Assembly: GCA_028276305.1 (NCBI GenBank)
Contig: JAPYWO010000039.1
Coordinates: 1 to 8,248, forward strand
Origin: Candidatus Thermokryptus sp.
Lineage (GTDB): Bacteria; Bacteroidota; Ignavibacteria; Kryptoniales; Kryptoniaceae
Direction of reading: 5' to 3'
Length of the DNA: 8,248 nt
Shown: in pieces, positions 6,073 through 8,248 of the stretch
How the letters are laid out: each line of letters starts with the position of its first letter
Position numbering within the stretch: the stretch's first letter is position 1
Position numbers and translations under genes: made by a program
The notes under the pieces: model-generated
The model's input: only the letters and a program-made list of their open reading frames with translations
The model's database searches: none
Told to the model about the DNA's origin: nothing

Positions 6073-6924
6073 ATGAGTGAAAAGCAGAGTAAATTTCACG
6101 GGGGAGTATTGATTTTTTTCTTTGCGGTCGGGATAATCGTTTCGCTCTGGGTTGTGATAAGGAATGGTTGGTGGTTGCCTGAACTTGCAAGTGAACATGG
6201 CGCTGTGATTGACAGAATTTTTATAACGATACTTGTAATATCGGGTATTCTTTTTATCTTAAGTGAGTTCGCTCTCTCATTTTTCGTGTTTAAATATGCT
6301 GGGTCTTCGGAAAGAAAGGCATTTTATCTTCCCGGAAACACAAGGAAAGAAATTCTGTGGTCAATCATTCCCGGGACGCTTGTAGTTGTGATTCTTGAGG
6401 TTAGCGCTGAATTTCTCGGAGGGGCTTCGCTTTGGGGCAAACTTCACGGTGAAGTTCCAAAAGATGCATTTCTTGTTGAAATAACCGGTGAACAATTCGC
6501 TTGGAATTTGAGATATCCAGGACCTGATGGAAAGTTTGGTAAAACTGATCCGAAATTGATCTCCCCTGATAATCCGCTTGGTATTGACATAAGCGATGAG
6601 AATGCGAAGGATGATATTGTTTTTCCTGCTGGGCAAGGGATAATGTATTTGCCTTTGAATAAACCGGTTGTGATGTTGATTAGGTCAAAGGATGTGCTTC
6701 ACAGTCCGTTTTTGCCGAACTTTAGAATTAAACAAGATGCTGTCCCTGGGATGACGACGAGGGCGTGGTTTGTGCCTAAAAAAGCTGGTGAATATGAACT
6801 TGCGTGCGCTGAACTTTGCGGGCTTGGTCATTATAGGATGAAGTTGCCAGTTATCGTTGCCCCTGAGGAGGAGGTAAAGGAATGGTTAAGTCAGCAAACA
6901 CCGGCGGTTGATTTATACTATTAA
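6073..6924 (+). CDS. coxB: Cytochrome c oxidase subunit II with CuA centre
   Basis: A 283-residue subunit II of a haem-copper oxygen reductase; it accepts electrons from a periplasmic donor and passes them to subunit I. GGAG at 6062-6065 lies 7 nt before the ATG. Hydrophobic segments are at 11-30, 47-74 and 94-112. The last two are the usual transmembrane hairpin, ending in the family's E-x2-W-S-I-I-P motif (93-100). The cupredoxin domain has the aromatic stretch QFAWNLRYPGPDG (141-153), and every CuA ligand is present: H210 (VLHSPFLP) and C245, E247, C249, H253 and M256 in CAELCGLGHYRM. No cytochrome c domain follows, so this is not a caa3-type fusion. No lipobox cysteine is seen, so the first hydrophobic segment is either an uncleaved helix or a signal peptide. 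It is followed by coxA after 23 nt. Confidence 0.97.
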   Translation: MSEKQSKFHGGVLIFFFAVGIIVSLWVVIRNGWWLPELASEHGAVIDRIFITILVISGILFILSEFALSFFVFKYAGSSERKAFYLPGNTRKEILWSIIPGTLVVVILEVSAEFLGGASLWGKLHGEVPKDAFLVEITGEQFAWNLRYPGPDGKFGKTDPKLISPDNPLGIDISDENAKDDIVFPAGQGIMYLPLNKPVVMLIRSKDVLHSPFLPNFRIKQDAVPGMTTRAWFVPKKAGEYELACAELCGLGHYRMKLPVIVAPEEEVKEWLSQQTPAVDLYY

Positions 6925-6935
6925 AATTCAAAAAT

Positions 6936-6940
6936 GGAGG
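6936..6940 (+). promoter_or_regulatory. Ribosome binding site for coxA
   Basis: GGAGG ends 7 nt before the ATG at 6948 and fixes the start of subunit I, whose frame is open from here to the window end. Confidence 0.75.
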
Positions 6941-6947
6941 ATTGAAA

Positions 6948-8248
6948 ATGGCGCAACATTCTCATGTTGAGGTTGAAGCGCATAAGGAAAGTTTTATCCG
7001 AAAGTATATTTTCAGCACCGATCACAAGACGATAGCAAAACAATACTTAATAACAGGCGTTATATGGGGTTTCATTGGTATGTTTTTGTCCTGGCTGATG
7101 AGATTACAGCTTGCGTATCCGAATCAGCCGATACCGATACTTGAAAAATTTCTCGGGAAATGGGCTGAGGGTGGAATTTTAAAGCCGGAATTTTATGTCG
7201 CTTTAATAACGATGCACGGAACGATAATGGTGTTTTTCCTTTTGACGGCTGGGCTAAGTGGAACATTTTCAAATTATCTGATACCTTTGCAAATCGGCGC
7301 AAGGGATATGGCGTTTCCCGTTTTGAATATGCTTTCCTATTGGGTGTTTTTCGCTGCTTCTGTTGTGATGTTGATTTCGTTTTTCGTTCAAACTGGTCCA
7401 GCTGGCGTTGGTTGGACATTTTATCCGCCGTTGAGCGCTTTGAAAAATTCAATCCCTGGGGCTGACCTCGGGGCGACGCTTTGGCTTGTGAGCATGGCTT
7501 TGTTTATTGTTTCTTCGCTTCTTGGGGCTTTAAATTACATCACCACTACTTTGAACTTCAGAACTAAGGGGATGTCAATGTTCAGGTTGCCGATAACGGT
7601 TTGGGGTATGTTTGTAACGGCGATTCTCGGTCTGCTTTCTTTCCCTGTTTTGCTTGCTGGTGCAGTGATGTTAATTTTTGATCGTGAATTCGGGACAAGC
7701 TTTTTTGTCCCAAGCGGGCTTGTATTGGCAAATCAACCAGTTCCACACGAGGGAGGAAATCCAATTTTGTGGCAACATCTCTTCTGGTTTTTGGGACATC
7801 CCGAGGTTTATATTGTTTTGTTGCCAGCGGTGACACTTGTTGGTGAGATTCTTGCAACCAATTCACGGAAACCACTTTTTGCTTATAAAGTTTGTGTTGG
7901 CGCAGTTATAGGAATTGGCGCTTTGAGCATGATTGTCTGGGGACATCATATGTTCGTCAGCGGTATGAATCCAATTCTTGGAGAGATTTTCGTCGTCACG
8001 ACGCTTGCAATATCGTTCCCGACAGCAATTTTGATTTTTAATTACCTTGTCACCCTCTGGCGTGGGAATTTAAGATTTACGCCCGGGATGCTCTTCGCAA
8101 TTGGATTTCTCGGTTTGTTTATACCCGGGGCGCTCACTGGAGCATTTTTAGGGACAGCTCCTGTTGATATACAATTGCACGATACATATTTTGTAGTAGC
8201 GCATTTCCATTTCACAATGGCAACAGCTTCAACATTTGGTATGTTCGC
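6948..8248 (+). CDS. coxA: Haem-copper oxygen reductase subunit I, A-type (3' end outside window)
   Basis: 433 complete codons are present with no stop before the window ends; about 100 or more residues should be missing. This catalytic subunit reduces O2 to water and pumps protons across the membrane. Visible ligands are H90 (MHGTIMVFF) and H421 for the low-spin haem, H419 (VAHFHF) for the high-spin haem, and H284, H333 and H334 (WGHHMF) for CuB. Y288 in GHPEVY is the Tyr cross-linked to the CuB histidine. D-channel residues are present: N109, D120 (IGARDMAFP), N127 and helix VI E286, which place it in subtype A1. In the K-channel, T359 is kept, but the lysine of the usual PT(G/A)xKxF motif is L362 (PTAILIF), and the usual Ser-299 is G299. 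From H284 on, numbering coincides with the Rhodobacter sphaeroides enzyme. It is clearly an oxidase and not a NO reductase, because the active-site Tyr is present. Confidence 0.97.
   Translation, partial: MAQHSHVEVEAHKESFIRKYIFSTDHKTIAKQYLITGVIWGFIGMFLSWLMRLQLAYPNQPIPILEKFLGKWAEGGILKPEFYVALITMHGTIMVFFLLTAGLSGTFSNYLIPLQIGARDMAFPVLNMLSYWVFFAASVVMLISFFVQTGPAGVGWTFYPPLSALKNSIPGADLGATLWLVSMALFIVSSLLGALNYITTTLNFRTKGMSMFRLPITVWGMFVTAILGLLSFPVLLAGAVMLIFDREFGTSFFVPSGLVLANQPVPHEGGNPILWQHLFWFLGHPEVYIVLLPAVTLVGEILATNSRKPLFAYKVCVGAVIGIGALSMIVWGHHMFVSGMNPILGEIFVVTTLAISFPTAILIFNYLVTLWRGNLRFTPGMLFAIGFLGLFIPGALTGAFLGTAPVDIQLHDTYFVVAHFHFTMATASTFGMF

Noticed and set aside
7072..7875. Two - strand open frames (7072-7452 and 7582-7875)
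   Set aside because: Both are antisense to coxA, rich in Arg, Ser and Lys as expected from the reverse of a membrane-protein gene, and lack motifs.
1..8248. CRISPR arrays, tRNA/rRNA genes, insertion sequences or long repeats
   Set aside because: None was seen. The window is almost fully occupied by recognisable protein genes and no repeat units or transposase motifs appear.

Overview
The window carries two adjacent same-strand gene clusters that together look like a hydrogen-to-oxygen respiratory module. All supported genes are on the + strand. DNA is moderately AT-rich, with ATA, AGA and AGG codons common and intergenic gaps very short. The organism is probably a thermophilic or moderately thermophilic aerobic or microaerobic bacterium. 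The Sec signal ending S|Q on the copper protein resembles Bacteroidota and relatives, but several genes have strong Shine-Dalgarno sequences, which mainstream Bacteroidota usually lack. A deep FCB-group lineage would fit both; this is an inference only, and phylum cannot be fixed from this window.

Positions 1-5253 read as one probable operon: the 3' end of an FAD/NAD(P)-dependent oxidoreductase, a GNAT acetyltransferase, then a membrane-bound uptake [NiFe]-hydrogenase set: hyaA (small subunit, Tat-exported), hyaB (large subunit), hyaC (cytochrome b), hyaD (maturation endopeptidase) and a short HupH/HyaF C-terminal-domain protein. Spacing is 24 nt or less, with stop/start overlaps at the GNAT, hyaD and hupH-like starts. 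All six cysteines that bind the oxygen-protective [4Fe-3S] proximal cluster in E. coli hydrogenase 1 are present, so this should be an O2-tolerant group 1d-like enzyme.

Positions 5254-5356 form the only real intergenic gap, with a weak hairpin/T-tract and a candidate sigma70-type promoter. Positions 5357-8248 hold a second operon: a secreted cupredoxin-like copper protein fused to a C-terminal beta-sandwich, coxB (CuA subunit II) and coxA (haem-copper subunit I, cut off by the window end). CoxA has all metal ligands, the Tyr of the active site and the helix VI Glu, but the otherwise conserved K-channel lysine is replaced by leucine, which is the most unusual point in the window.

Likely working model: HyaAB oxidises H2 on the outer face of the cytoplasmic membrane, HyaC passes electrons to quinone, and electrons ultimately reach the CuA oxidase, possibly through the small copper protein. 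The complex linking quinol to the oxidase and the hyp maturation genes are not in this window.
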